A stretch of DNA of 64,000 nt from Azoarcus sp. DD4 (lineage in GTDB: Bacteria; Pseudomonadota; Gammaproteobacteria; Burkholderiales; Rhodocyclaceae). The notes below the pieces were generated by a model, which saw nothing but the letters and a program-made list of their open reading frames with translations, ran no database searches and was not told the DNA's origin. Both the position numbers and the translations under genes were made by a program. The stretch covers positions 5,022,001 to 5,086,000 of the forward strand of contig NZ_CP022958.1 of NCBI RefSeq assembly GCF_006496635.1, in the 5' to 3' direction. Position 1 is the first letter of the stretch; each line of letters starts with the position of its first letter. Below are positions 9,978 to 17,898 of the stretch, in pieces.

Positions 9978-10594
9978 GGCGTGGTGGCCTGGAGAGTTGG
10001 AACGGGAACGTCGGGGTCGAGCACGCGGGTCAGGTGCCGATGCACACTGCGCCGGTATCGCGCCGCGGGTGCCCCGCCGGCGGGCCGGTGGTAGCGGCCG
10101 ATGGCAAGCAGCCAGTCCTCGCCCGGCGTGTGCTGTTCGCGCAGGATTTCCGCAGCGATGGCGAGGTTGCGGTACGGGTCCAGCAGCTCGCAGGGCTGCG
10201 TGTAGCGATGCGTGTGGTAGCCGAGATTGACTTGGCCAAGGCCGGCGTCGATGCGATTGGCCGGCGTGTGGGCGAGCGCACGGTGCAGCCCCGCGCAGGC
10301 CTCGACGCGGGTGGCGTAGCGCTGTGGCGAGCCGGCGACGTTGAGCGTCCACGGCCAGGGGATCAGGCGCCCGCGCAGCATGGCGCCGCTCTCCTGCAAG
10401 GCCACCGCGTACAGCACCGCCGCCGGCACGTCTGCACGATGCGCCGCCAGTTGATAGGCCGGCGGCGGGACTTCCCGCGCCAGGGCGGCCAGCGCCCAGC
10501 CGACGGTGGTGAGCAGCAGCACGGCGCTGGCGCAGCGGATGGCGACGCGGGACGGCCGACGCTCCCGGCCCGGAGCACCTATTGCCGCTGCCAT
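9974..10594 (-). CDS. Lytic transglycosylase of the conjugation apparatus (SLT-like)
   Basis: About 206 residues, with a hydrophobic N-terminal segment (CASAVLLLTTVGWALAALA) that acts as signal or anchor. The SLT fold is suggested by ALQESG (catalytic Glu in the E-S-G motif), GLGQVNLGY and the C-terminal NLAIAAEILRE and AIGRYH motifs of lytic transglycosylases. The enzyme would open peptidoglycan for assembly of the secretion channel. The frame stays open far upstream; the ATG at 10594 overlaps the upstream TIGR03759 gene by 16 bases and is the best placed start, but it is not certain. Confidence 0.82.
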   Translation of the reverse strand: MAAAIGAPGRERRPSRVAIRCASAVLLLTTVGWALAALAREVPPPAYQLAAHRADVPAAVLYAVALQESGAMLRGRLIPWPWTLNVAGSPQRYATRVEACAGLHRALAHTPANRIDAGLGQVNLGYHTHRYTQPCELLDPYRNLAIAAEILREQHTPGEDWLLAIGRYHRPAGGAPAARYRRSVHRHLTRVLDPDVPVPTLQATTP

Positions 10595-11298
10595 TGGCCG
10601 TTCACCTCGCGCACCACGGCCGGCAGCTCGCCGGGCAGGCCGAGCGACAGCCAGCGCCCCGCATCGTGGTTGAGCGTGATGGTGCGGGCGCGCACCCTGG
10701 CCGGGTCGATGCCCGCCTGGGTGGCCCACTGCCGGATGCGCACGTCGTCCTGACGGCTGCCGACCATGTAGAGATCGAAGGCCGTACCGGCCGCCTGCAA
10801 CTGCTGCACGCGCTGCGCGCACGGTGCGCAGTCGGCCTTGACGAAGACCGCCAGGCGCCCGGAGCCGGTGTTGCCAGCACCCGGCGCTTTGGCACCGGGC
10901 AGGCTCACGCGCGGCTGGCCAGGAAACAGGCGCTGCCACGCCGCGTCGTAGGCCCGCTGGTAGGCCAGCGTCTTGCTGACGCGCCGAGCCTCGGCCTGCA
11001 CCTGCAACTCTGCGTAGCGCCTGCGCTCCTCCTCGCTGCGGGCCTCGATGCCCAGCGCCGTGAGCGGGTCGAGGTTCGGGGAGTAGACGCCGAGCGGCCC
11101 CTGCATCAGTTGCCGGTAGCGCGCCCACTCCTCGGGCTGAAGCCCCCACTCCCGCGCCTGCCTCTCGTCGAGCGCCGCCTCGGCGCCCGGCTGCACCTGG
11201 GCGGGCACCATGCGCGAGTTCGTCACCGGGGCCGGCTGGGCGGATGCGCCGAAAGCGGCGAACAGGACGACGGCAGCGAACAACGAACGCAGGATCAT
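10579..11298 (-). CDS. ICE protein, TIGR03759 family, exported thioredoxin-like
   Basis: This 239-residue protein starts MILRSLFAAVVLFAAFGASA, a good signal peptide. The middle is charged and helical. The C-terminal part has a CAPCAQRV motif, a CxxC as in thioredoxin folds, followed by a typical DLYMVGS strand. Size and order match TIGR03759 of PFGI-1-type ICEs. It may help disulfide formation or assembly of the pilus channel; that is inference. An ATG lies 78 bases further upstream in frame, but it would put a non-signal stretch before the signal peptide, so 11298 is preferred. Confidence 0.82.
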   Translation of the reverse strand: MILRSLFAAVVLFAAFGASAQPAPVTNSRMVPAQVQPGAEAALDERQAREWGLQPEEWARYRQLMQGPLGVYSPNLDPLTALGIEARSEEERRRYAELQVQAEARRVSKTLAYQRAYDAAWQRLFPGQPRVSLPGAKAPGAGNTGSGRLAVFVKADCAPCAQRVQQLQAAGTAFDLYMVGSRQDDVRIRQWATQAGIDPARVRARTITLNHDAGRWLSLGLPGELPAVVREVNGQWQRQ

Positions 11299-11384
11299 GG
11301 TCAGCCTCCGCCGAGCCGCCTCAAGGAGGCTGAAGCCCCCTCGGGGGGCAGCGAACGAAGTGAGCGTGGGGGTCATGACACCTC

Positions 11385-12032
11385 CTACGGCACCGCGATG
11401 CGCTGCGTCTGGCCGTTCACCTGGAACACGCCCGCCTGCGCCTCGATGGACTGCAGTTGCCAGCCGCCCTCGGCATCGCCCTCACGCAGCAGCCGGGCGC
11501 CCGCGAGCGAGGCCGCGGCGGTGGAGGTGATCGACAGAAAGCGCTCGCCTCCCCGCAGCTCCACGCCGAGCACCCGGAACGGCGGCTCCGGCACCTTGGG
11601 CTTCGTCGCAACCGGAGCGCGCGCGCGAGCGGCGGATGCCACCTGCCGGGTCTTCTCCAGGCGGGTTTCGATTCCGCTCACGCGCGCCTGCAGCGTCTGC
11701 AGGTCGACGGCCAAGGCCCTCGTCTCGTCGGCCTCTTCGAGGCGCGTCATCCGCTCGTCCAGCGCCTGCCGCGCGGTGGCGAATTCGGCCTGGCTGATCG
11801 GCGCCGGCCGGCGCTTGTCCGCATCGGCCTGTTGTTCGAGATCGGCCACGCGCAGGACCAGCGCATTGACCTGCGCATCCTGTGCGGTGCTCTGGGTCTG
11901 TTCGGCGAGCCGCGACAAGCCGACGCTGTTGATGAGTGCCACGGCACTGATGAGCAGCAGCCAGAAGGCCGCGGAGATCTTGAGCCAGCGCGTGCGGGAA
12001 TCGCGCTCGGATGACGCTTGGGGAAAGGTCAT
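11385..12032 (-). CDS. ICE coiled-coil membrane protein, function unknown
   Basis: This 215-residue protein has one transmembrane segment near residues 21-40 (AAFWLLLISAVALINSVGL). About 100 residues of coiled coil rich in Gln, Glu, Arg and Leu follow, and then a small C-terminal domain. A single-pass topology with a periplasmic coiled coil is likely. It lies between pilL-like and TIGR03759 genes and overlaps the stop of pilL by 4 bases, so it belongs to the same operon. I recognise the position from PFGI-1-type ICEs but not a named family. Confidence 0.75.
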   Translation of the reverse strand: MTFPQASSERDSRTRWLKISAAFWLLLISAVALINSVGLSRLAEQTQSTAQDAQVNALVLRVADLEQQADADKRRPAPISQAEFATARQALDERMTRLEEADETRALAVDLQTLQARVSGIETRLEKTRQVASAARARAPVATKPKVPEPPFRVLGVELRGGERFLSITSTAAASLAGARLLREGDAEGGWQLQSIEAQAGVFQVNGQTQRIAVP

Positions 12033-12598
12033 GGCTGCAGCTCCTCGGGCCGGTCGGCGTCCGGCACGGGCGTGGCGGTGTCGGGCGGGTTGGCGGAAAG
12101 GAAGGCGGGAGCACCGCGCCGGCTGAAGCAGACCTGGCGAGTCAAGTCATCGACCGACAGCTCCCAGGCGGGGCCGGCAAGGGTCAGCAAGGCATCGCGC
12201 AGCATCAGCGGACCCTGGCGCAGGTGTGCGGCAGGCAGCGGCAGCGCGTAAAGCGTGGCGGCCTCGGCCGCATCGCAGAGCCGGTAGCCCGAGCGCAGGA
12301 GCACATGGCGCATGGCGTCGCCCACGCTGGCATCGAGCATGGGCGGAATCGAGACCTCCACCGCCTGCTGCAAGAGATCACGCTGCGCGGGCTCCGGCAC
12401 CAGCTCGACCAGGGTGTAGCGGCCGTAGCGGGCCACCGGAACGAAACCCGGCTCCGGCGCGACGGCGGTTGGCGATGCGGCCGGCACCGCTGGCGCAGAC
12501 GGCGCGGCGGTCGTGGCGCAGCCGGCGGCCAACAGGCTGCCGGCCAGCAAGCCAGCGGCGAGGGCCAGGCGGTGAACAGCGCGGATGGATGGTTGCAT
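12029..12598 (-). CDS. pilL: PilL-like ICE lipoprotein (TIGR03748 class)
   Basis: This 189-residue protein has a lipoprotein signal ending in a lipobox (SLLAAGC, Cys near residue 26). A conserved domain follows, with the pattern GRYTLVEL, MRHVLLRSGYRLC and LPAAHLRQGPLMLRDALLTLAGPAW, as in the N-terminal domain of PilL of PFGI-1 ICEs. It is probably anchored in the outer membrane and linked to the type IV pilus or mating pore. It is the first gene of the transfer operon that runs to 6533; the start is the ATG at 12598. A terminator-like hairpin at 12726-12748 separates it from the helicase unit. Confidence 0.83.
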   Translation of the reverse strand: MQPSIRAVHRLALAAGLLAGSLLAAGCATTAAPSAPAVPAASPTAVAPEPGFVPVARYGRYTLVELVPEPAQRDLLQQAVEVSIPPMLDASVGDAMRHVLLRSGYRLCDAAEAATLYALPLPAAHLRQGPLMLRDALLTLAGPAWELSVDDLTRQVCFSRRGAPAFLSANPPDTATPVPDADRPEELQP

Positions 12599-12725
12599 GG
12601 AGGGCGCTTCCCTGGAACACGGAGCGCTCACCATCGCCGCCGCTTGGCCTGCGGGCAGCAAACAAAACGCACTGACGCCCGCCCGAATACATGGCGGGCG
12701 GCGCCATGGACTGTCATACGCCCAA

Positions 12726-12748
12726 GAAAAACGGCCCCGAAGGGCCGT
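12726..12748 (-). terminator. Rho-independent terminator after the helicase gene
   Basis: Read on the minus strand, an 18-base GC hairpin with a TTCG loop (ACGGCCC TTCG GGGCCGT) is followed by a run of T. It lies about 50 bases after the helicase stop and 130 bases before the pilL start, so it ends the 17401-12796 unit and makes the pilL operon an independent transcript. Confidence 0.8.
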
Positions 12749-12795
12749 GGAAAGAAGCCGGCGACCCCGAGGGGCCACCGGCATGGGCACATGGA

Positions 12796-15069
12796 TCAGA
12801 CCGTGACAAGCTGCCGTGCCAGCGCCACCTCTACCGAGTCGCCGTCCTGGTTCAGGACATCGAGTCCGGACTCGGGCACGTCGCCCGACGTGCTCTGCGA
12901 GACCATGATCTTCCGGGCCATCAACCCCAGGCAGGTCATCTGCGAGGAGTTGGCATAGCCCAGGTAGATCACGCGCACCGGCTGCTTCTGGCCGATGCGC
13001 CATGAGCGCCGGGCGGCCTGCTGCAGCGAATACACGTTGTACCCGCTCTGGAGGAACACGATGGTCGGGAACTCCAGCAGGTCCAGGCCGGTTTTCACCA
13101 GCTCGGGATTGGTGATGAGCACGTCGATGCCACGGTCCAACTGCTCGGCGATCCAGTCCTCGCGGCGGGAGGCATCCACGCTCGCGCGCAGTACCGCCAC
13201 CTTGAAGCCTTCCTGCTCCAGCAGCACCTTCAAACGCGACGTGGTGTCGCGCGTGCCGGTGTAGACCGAATAGACCAGGGTCTTGCGCCCTTCTGCCTTC
13301 TCCTGCTTGCAGATCTCGATCAGCTCGCGTTCCTTGGGCATCACCTCCAGCTCGTTGAACTGAGCCGGAACGAACGCCAAGGTGTTGCGCGTGCGCGGAT
13401 GCACCACCGTTTCCGACCGGAAGCAGCAGTCCGGCCAGGCCAGCAGCACGTTGAGGACTACACCGAGCAGCGTCGTGTCGCGCTTCGCCAGGGCCTGCTT
13501 CAGCTCCTGGGTCAGCCGACCCGCCAGATCGCGGTAGGCCGCGGCCTGCGCCGTGTCCATCGCGACTTCGCGGAACTCCTCGTCATAGGGCGGCAGCACG
13601 TTGCCACCGATGTCCTTCAACTTGAGGAAGACCGTGAACGGCAGGACGCAACGCAGCACGCCCTTCGGACCGAAGCCCGGCGCCTTGACCGTGCGCACCG
13701 ATACCTTGGTGCCCTTGGCCGTCTTGTGCGCCGTGCCAGTGCTCTCGGAATAGATGTCCTTCAAGACACCGTGATCGCGCATGAACGCCATTGCGGCCGA
13801 CGTCATGCTGCCGCTCTTCGTCGGCCGGTAGCCGTCTTCGATCATCCGCCCCGGCAGGGCTCGGAACAGCAGGTGGAACAGGTCGTCGCCGTAGCCGCCC
13901 ATCAGTGTGCCGGTGAGCAGCAGCGTCTTGCGCGCCTTGGCCGCCAACACCCCCATGGCCTGGCCCTGTGCAGAGCCGCCGTTCTTGTACTCGTGCGCCT
14001 CGTCGGCGATGAGCAGGTCGAACGTGCCTTGGGGAAGCTGCCTCTTGATGAACTCGGACGGCTGGTAGCCGCCCTCGCCGAAGCCGAACTCCATGTTGGC
14101 CATCGCGCGTTCCATCCGGTGAGCTTGCCGATCCGAGAAGACCAACTCGCCGCGGTCGTCCATCAGGTTGATGAACTCGTGGATGTTGTCCCCGAGCATC
14201 GACGCGAGGAAGGCGTCGCCGAACTTCTGCATCAGCTTCTGCGCGGTGACTTCCCCGATGGTTGGAATACGCTTCAGTGCCTTGAGCACGGTCGAGGACT
14301 GGTCGCTGGCGGACAGACCTCTGGGACGGATCAACGACCACAGCGGTGCACGGCAGTGGCTGCACTTGCGGCGGGACTCCTCGGCTTCCAGCTCAACCGG
14401 GTTGATCGGCTCGCCGTCGAGGTCGGTGATGACATGCCCGCAATCCGGGCAGGCCCCCACGTCGCCGTGAGGCGTGCGCCGCCGAACGAAGGCAGGTTTC
14501 CAGTGGAACCCCATCCGCATCCGCACGCGGCCCAGGACGAAGAACTCCTGGCCCTGAGCCGGCACGCCCAACTGCTCGCGCAGTTTCAGCAGCTTGACCA
14601 GCGTGTCCGGGCCATTGAGCACCCAGACCTTGGCGCCGGCCACCGTCTCCTGGATTTCGCGCCGCCACTTGTAGACCAGGTGGGGTGGCGAGAGCACCAG
14701 GGTGCGGCGGTAGCCTTCGGCATTGAGCACGGCGGCGGTGGCAATACCCACCGTCGTCTTGCCGCAGCCCATCTCGCCATTGACGATCGCGGCGCGTTCG
14801 CCACGATCGACCAAAAGCTCGGTGACGGCGTGGACCACATCGGCTTGCGCCGGGAACAGCTTGCGCTTGAGCGCGGCGAGGATCAGTTGCCGATGCACCC
14901 GCACCTGGCCGGTGTAGACCGGAGGATTGGCGCGGTTGAGCGAATCGAGCAGCTCGTCGCCGAACTCCGATACGAAGTCCTGCAGGCTGAGGGTGAGGGG
15001 TGAAGCGGCCGTTTCGAGCAGGTCGCCCTGCATAGCGGTTTCGGGAACGGTTTCGAGATTGAGGGACAT
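12796..15069 (-). CDS. SNF2/DEAD-like helicase of the ICE
   Basis: This 757-residue SF2 ATPase has Walker A GEMGCGKT at residues 98-105, DEAH (LLIADEAHEYKNGG) in the middle, and a C-terminal helicase half with LVYSVYTGTRDTTSRL, ITNPELVKTGLDL and QAARRSWRIGQ, the SNF2-type motif VI. Two CxxC pairs (CPDCGH and CSHCRAP) near 218-253 form a probable zinc knuckle inserted in the first RecA lobe. The ATG at 15069 has GGAG about ten bases upstream. The gene is common next to methyltransferase genes on ICEs; its substrate is unknown. A leader hairpin precedes it at 15089-15126. Confidence 0.85.
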   Translation of the reverse strand: MSLNLETVPETAMQGDLLETAASPLTLSLQDFVSEFGDELLDSLNRANPPVYTGQVRVHRQLILAALKRKLFPAQADVVHAVTELLVDRGERAAIVNGEMGCGKTTVGIATAAVLNAEGYRRTLVLSPPHLVYKWRREIQETVAGAKVWVLNGPDTLVKLLKLREQLGVPAQGQEFFVLGRVRMRMGFHWKPAFVRRRTPHGDVGACPDCGHVITDLDGEPINPVELEAEESRRKCSHCRAPLWSLIRPRGLSASDQSSTVLKALKRIPTIGEVTAQKLMQKFGDAFLASMLGDNIHEFINLMDDRGELVFSDRQAHRMERAMANMEFGFGEGGYQPSEFIKRQLPQGTFDLLIADEAHEYKNGGSAQGQAMGVLAAKARKTLLLTGTLMGGYGDDLFHLLFRALPGRMIEDGYRPTKSGSMTSAAMAFMRDHGVLKDIYSESTGTAHKTAKGTKVSVRTVKAPGFGPKGVLRCVLPFTVFLKLKDIGGNVLPPYDEEFREVAMDTAQAAAYRDLAGRLTQELKQALAKRDTTLLGVVLNVLLAWPDCCFRSETVVHPRTRNTLAFVPAQFNELEVMPKERELIEICKQEKAEGRKTLVYSVYTGTRDTTSRLKVLLEQEGFKVAVLRASVDASRREDWIAEQLDRGIDVLITNPELVKTGLDLLEFPTIVFLQSGYNVYSLQQAARRSWRIGQKQPVRVIYLGYANSSQMTCLGLMARKIMVSQSTSGDVPESGLDVLNQDGDSVEVALARQLVTV

Positions 15070-15088
15070 GGTGATGCTCCAAAGCAAT

Positions 15089-15135
15089 GGGGCATGCACC
15101 TCCCCAACGGGGCGGTGACATGCCCCTGGGTCGGA
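15089..15135 (-). promoter_or_regulatory. ICE leader hairpin, copy before the helicase gene
   Basis: On the minus strand a GACCCA box is followed by a two-part hairpin: outer stem GGGGCATG with CATGCCCC, inner stem CCCCGTTGGGG. It lies 20 bases before the start codon, with the ribosome binding site between. It is one of about twelve copies in front of ICE genes of this window. Confidence 0.7.
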
Positions 15136-15168
15136 AGAAAGAAGCGGCGCGAGGCCGCTGGATGCGGA

Positions 15169-15474
15169 TCAGTATTCGCTGGGCAACAGCAGTGTGGTGA
15201 CGCTGCGATCCCATTCGGTGATGATCCAGAGCTTCAGGTCGCGCGTGACCTGGTAGGACGAGAACAGACGATCCTCACCGGACTTCAGCGCGGCGTCGTT
15301 CTGCCGTCGATCGCTGTCGTCCAGGTCGCCCCAATCGCCATGAAGATGGCGGCGCAGGTACGGCGAGGGGTTGAGCCGGCCCTGTCGGACCAGCTCGTCG
15401 ACGCCGGCGGTCATGACCACCTGCCCTGGCGAAAAGCGTGCTTGTGACGCGAGGTTGAGGACTGCGAGTGCCAT
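15169..15474 (-). CDS. Small conserved ICE protein, function unknown
   Basis: This 101-residue soluble protein reads MALAVLNLASQARFSPGQVVMT at its start, with a basic and acidic middle (HLHGDWGDLDDSDRRQND) and a hydrophobic strand at the end (ITEWDRSVTTLLLP). No signal or membrane segment is seen. The start at 15474 has AGAAGGAG just upstream. It stands between helicase and methyltransferase genes, each with its own leader hairpin, and is probably co-transcribed with them. The HGDWG pattern recalls small plasmid and ICE proteins of unknown role. I make no functional claim. Confidence 0.75.
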   Translation of the reverse strand: MALAVLNLASQARFSPGQVVMTAGVDELVRQGRLNPSPYLRRHLHGDWGDLDDSDRRQNDAALKSGEDRLFSSYQVTRDLKLWIITEWDRSVTTLLLPSEY

Positions 15475-15497
15475 GGTGGTTTCTCCTTCTGGAAGAA

Positions 15498-15547
15498 GGG
15501 GCCACGGCACCCCATCGGGGCGACATGACCCCGGTGGGTGGATGAAA
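15498..15547 (-). promoter_or_regulatory. ICE leader hairpin, copy before the 101-residue protein
   Basis: The minus strand reads TTTCATCCACCC, then a hairpin with outer stem GGGGTCATG / CGTGGCCCC around CCCC-GAT-GGGG, ending 23 bases before the ATG. This is the clearest example of the box plus hairpin layout. Confidence 0.72.
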
Positions 15548-15575
15548 GCGACGGCGAACCGTCAGGGAACAGCGA

Positions 15576-16685
15576 TCAGCGGATGGTCAGCACTTCGCCC
15601 CACGTGGGCGAGCCCAGCGTCAAATCCCATGCACGAATGACCGGCACGAACTTGTCGGTGAGGATGCGCGTCTCGGCCACGGAGCCGTCGTCGCGTTCGG
15701 TGTACTCCGTCTGGAGGGTCTTCTCCTTGTGGGTATCACCTTTGACGACGAGCACGCGCCCGCTCTTGGACGTCACCACGCCGGAGATCGCGCCTGCGGC
15801 CAGGGCCAGGGCGAGATGCCAGTGCGACAAGGCCCGCGCGGGCGGACGCAGCGACTGCTGCGCGGCGCCCAGGTGGGTATCGAGCGCCGGCCAGAGTCCT
15901 TGCAGCCGGCCGACTTCATCGGCGAACTGCTCGGGCTCCATCGTCACGCGATAGAAGTGCTCCGGCTCGGCCGGGCTGGCAGGGACGGTGTACGGCAGGA
16001 ACGGCCATTCAAGCGGCAGCTCCTCGGCTTCGGCGTCGCCCTGTCCGATCTGCAGCAGCAGACCACGTATGGCCTTGACCGACTCCGACGCCTGGTCGCG
16101 CTGACGAATCCTGCGACCGAAGATCACCACCTGCTTGAACTGCGTTTCCACCGCACGGTAGATGCGCAGGTCGGCGAAGTGGCGCGTCAGCCATCCGACC
16201 AGCTCGGCGTCGAGCACGTAGGACGGCACGATGAAGATCAGCACGCCGCCGTACTGCAGCAGCGGCAGCGCGCGCTGATAGAACAGCTTTTCCAGCCGCG
16301 CACGGCCCTGGCCCTGATAGCCGATGTTGCCGTTCACGTCCTTGCTCAGGTCGCCATACGGCGGGTTCAGCCACAGCAGCCCGAAGGACTGGCGCGAGAT
16401 CAGCGTGTCCATCAGGTCACCGTGGATGCAGCGATCGACCAGTTGCCGTGCGTGGCGGGCACGCTCGGCGTCGTACTCGACGGCGAAGGCCTGGACCTGC
16501 TCGCGCCCGAGGGCGTGGGCGGCTTCGGCAATCGCCACGCCTTCGCCGGCGCAGGGATCGAGGATGCACATCGGCCCGTCGGCGGGCGCCAGTGCGGCGA
16601 GCGCTCTTTCGAGCGTGGGTTCATCCGTGGGGAAGTAGCCGTTACGAATGAAATTGCGCGCCAGGCGCGGAAACATGAGTGTCAT
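15576..16685 (-). CDS. SAM-dependent DNA methyltransferase (DUF6094-like)
   Basis: This 369-residue protein has a class I methyltransferase fold. The SAM motif DPCAGEG lies near residues 43-49 and the catalytic NPPYGD motif near 110, typical of N6-adenine enzymes. The order of motifs, SAM site first, is the gamma/M type I-III layout without a clear target domain. A C-terminal extension of about 170 residues matches DUF6094-type ICE proteins. It may modify ICE DNA against host restriction; that is inference. The start ATG at 16685 has GGAG upstream. Two further in-frame ATGs lie close, but the first follows the ribosome site best. Confidence 0.82.
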   Translation of the reverse strand: MTLMFPRLARNFIRNGYFPTDEPTLERALAALAPADGPMCILDPCAGEGVAIAEAAHALGREQVQAFAVEYDAERARHARQLVDRCIHGDLMDTLISRQSFGLLWLNPPYGDLSKDVNGNIGYQGQGRARLEKLFYQRALPLLQYGGVLIFIVPSYVLDAELVGWLTRHFADLRIYRAVETQFKQVVIFGRRIRQRDQASESVKAIRGLLLQIGQGDAEAEELPLEWPFLPYTVPASPAEPEHFYRVTMEPEQFADEVGRLQGLWPALDTHLGAAQQSLRPPARALSHWHLALALAAGAISGVVTSKSGRVLVVKGDTHKEKTLQTEYTERDDGSVAETRILTDKFVPVIRAWDLTLGSPTWGEVLTIR

Positions 16686-16715
16686 GGATTTCTCCTGGTG
16701 ATGGATGAGGGAAGG

Positions 16716-16752
16716 CGGGCACGCGCGGCGCGCATGCCCGTGGGGATGGCTC
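16716..16752 (-). promoter_or_regulatory. ICE leader hairpin, copy before the methyltransferase
   Basis: Minus strand: CCATCCCCA box, then CGGGCATGCGCGCCGCGCGTGCCCG, a strong hairpin, ending 31 bases before the ATG. It overlaps the last codons of the upstream gene by two bases. Confidence 0.6.
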
Positions 16753-17401
16753 ACGCCACACGCCGAAGCGGTGCGTTCGCGGCCAGTTCGTACTGCGTGG
16801 CGCCGAGGGTGCCGTTGCGGATCAGCTCGCCCAACGCCTTCGTCAGCGCCGGGACATCGAGGGCCAGCCGATGGCCTTCCAGCGGCCCGAGGGCCAAGGG
16901 AAGACCGGTCAGCATCCGCCGTGTCTGCAACAGCTCCAGCACGGTGTCGCGCCAGTGGTCGAGCAGTGGCAGCGGGCAGGTGTCCTGCACCAGCGTCCAC
17001 AGCCGGTCGAGCCGGTGAGCGGAATCCCTGGGCAGAAGCGCCAGCGCGCTGGCGTTGGCCTTGTCTGGCTTCACGCAGCGACGATCGAACAGCCACACAT
17101 TCGTCAGCGAACCGAACAGCGTTCGCCGATAGGCGCGGGTGATGCGCTTTTCCAGGTTCTCGACGTTGCCGACGAAGACCGGGATGGATGCGTCCTGCTC
17201 GGTGATGACGTGGAACTGATCCAGTCCCTGTTCATCCCGGCCGAGGGTCAGACGGGCGAGGAATTCCTGGACCGCAGTGTCACGTGCCCAGATGGAGAGA
17301 AAGATCAGGTTGCCGTTCTCGTCACCGATGCAGCCGTCGGCCATCAGGTCGGGGCATTCGTCGATGCGATGCAGCGTCTTGGAAGGATGGGTGGCAGGCA
17401 T
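16751..17401 (-). CDS. Conserved ICE protein of unknown function
   Basis: This 216-residue soluble protein starts MPATHPSKTLHRIDECPDLM. It contains acidic strands (GDENGNLIFLSIWARD), then ITRAYRRTLFGSLTNVWLFDRRC, and a leucine-rich helical C-terminus. No signal peptide, membrane segment or catalytic motif stands out. The true start is set at 17401 because the extra 40 codons upstream run through the leader hairpin. It is the first gene of the unit 17401-12796 and lies about 104 bases downstream of tripartite element A, so it is probably the first gene expressed from that promoter region. Confidence 0.72.
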   Translation of the reverse strand: MPATHPSKTLHRIDECPDLMADGCIGDENGNLIFLSIWARDTAVQEFLARLTLGRDEQGLDQFHVITEQDASIPVFVGNVENLEKRITRAYRRTLFGSLTNVWLFDRRCVKPDKANASALALLPRDSAHRLDRLWTLVQDTCPLPLLDHWRDTVLELLQTRRMLTGLPLALGPLEGHRLALDVPALTKALGELIRNGTLGATQYELAANAPLRRVA

Positions 17402-17425
17402 GGTGTTGTCCTCGAATGAATCGGA

Positions 17426-17466
17426 GGCAGCACAGCCCGCCGGGGCTGTGACTGCCCCAGGGGTGG
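17426..17466 (-). promoter_or_regulatory. ICE leader hairpin, copy before the gene at 17401
   Basis: Minus strand: TCCACCCCT, then a long hairpin GGCAG-CACAGCCC / GGGCTGTG-CTGCC with a GC-rich loop, ending 25 bases before the ATG. The two-step stem is the same shape as the other copies but has different bases. Confidence 0.7.
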
Positions 17467-17504
17467 AAGAAAGCGCCGGGAACGGCTTGGCGAAGAGAAA
17501 GACC

Positions 17505-17578
17505 TGTGCGTCGCAACACACCGTAGCCTTGAAGGTCTTGGCTACCTGGGCATGCTGTCGGCAACGCCGACGGACATG
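17505..17578 (-). promoter_or_regulatory. Tripartite three-hairpin element, copy A
   Basis: Three inverted repeats lie in tandem: 17505-17520 (TGTG arms), 17523-17545 (GTAGCC / GGCTAC around a conserved GAAGGTC loop) and 17551-17578 (CATG ends with a TCGGC / GCCGA inner stem). The second stem differs from copies B-D on both arms, so pairing is kept. It lies 104 bases upstream of the start at 17401. Confidence 0.7.
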
Positions 17579-17898
17579 AGGGCAGATTGCTTCAGGTGAT
17601 CAATGAGCCGTAGCGAAAAACCGCTTTGCAGTGTGCCCTTGTTTGCCCGCTTGGCCCCGATGCCCTGAGGAGGGCGGTGGCCAGCAATACCCTCCCTTCA
17701 GTTCCCTGTAGCACGGTTCGGCAACCCGGGCGAGACGAAGGCAGACTTCGGCCATTTGCTGCCACACATGGTAGTAGCAGAGTCGTCATTCGAGCGACCG
17801 GTGAGATCCGAAACCAGCCCTAGAGCGAGCTGAGGCCAGCGTGGTTCGTAAATCGGCCGGCACTGCGCTCATAAAGTCGATACTCACCAGCTCTGCCG
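17579..17898. other. Non-coding junction between ICE backbone and copper island
   Basis: About 320 bases without a credible gene. Short open frames exist on both strands, but they lack ribosome sites and protein-like composition. The ICE side ends near element A; the copper island begins before 17899. I could not find the exact insertion boundary or flanking direct repeats. Confidence 0.5.

Noticed and set aside
9018..10094. A 358-codon plus-strand frame across traD and TIGR03765
   Set aside because: It crosses two coupled minus-strand genes and has the Arg/Pro/Ala bias of a shadow frame.
13399..15003. A 534-codon plus-strand frame opposite the helicase
   Set aside because: Antisense of a gene with complete SF2 motifs; rich in Arg, His and Gln, with no start signal.
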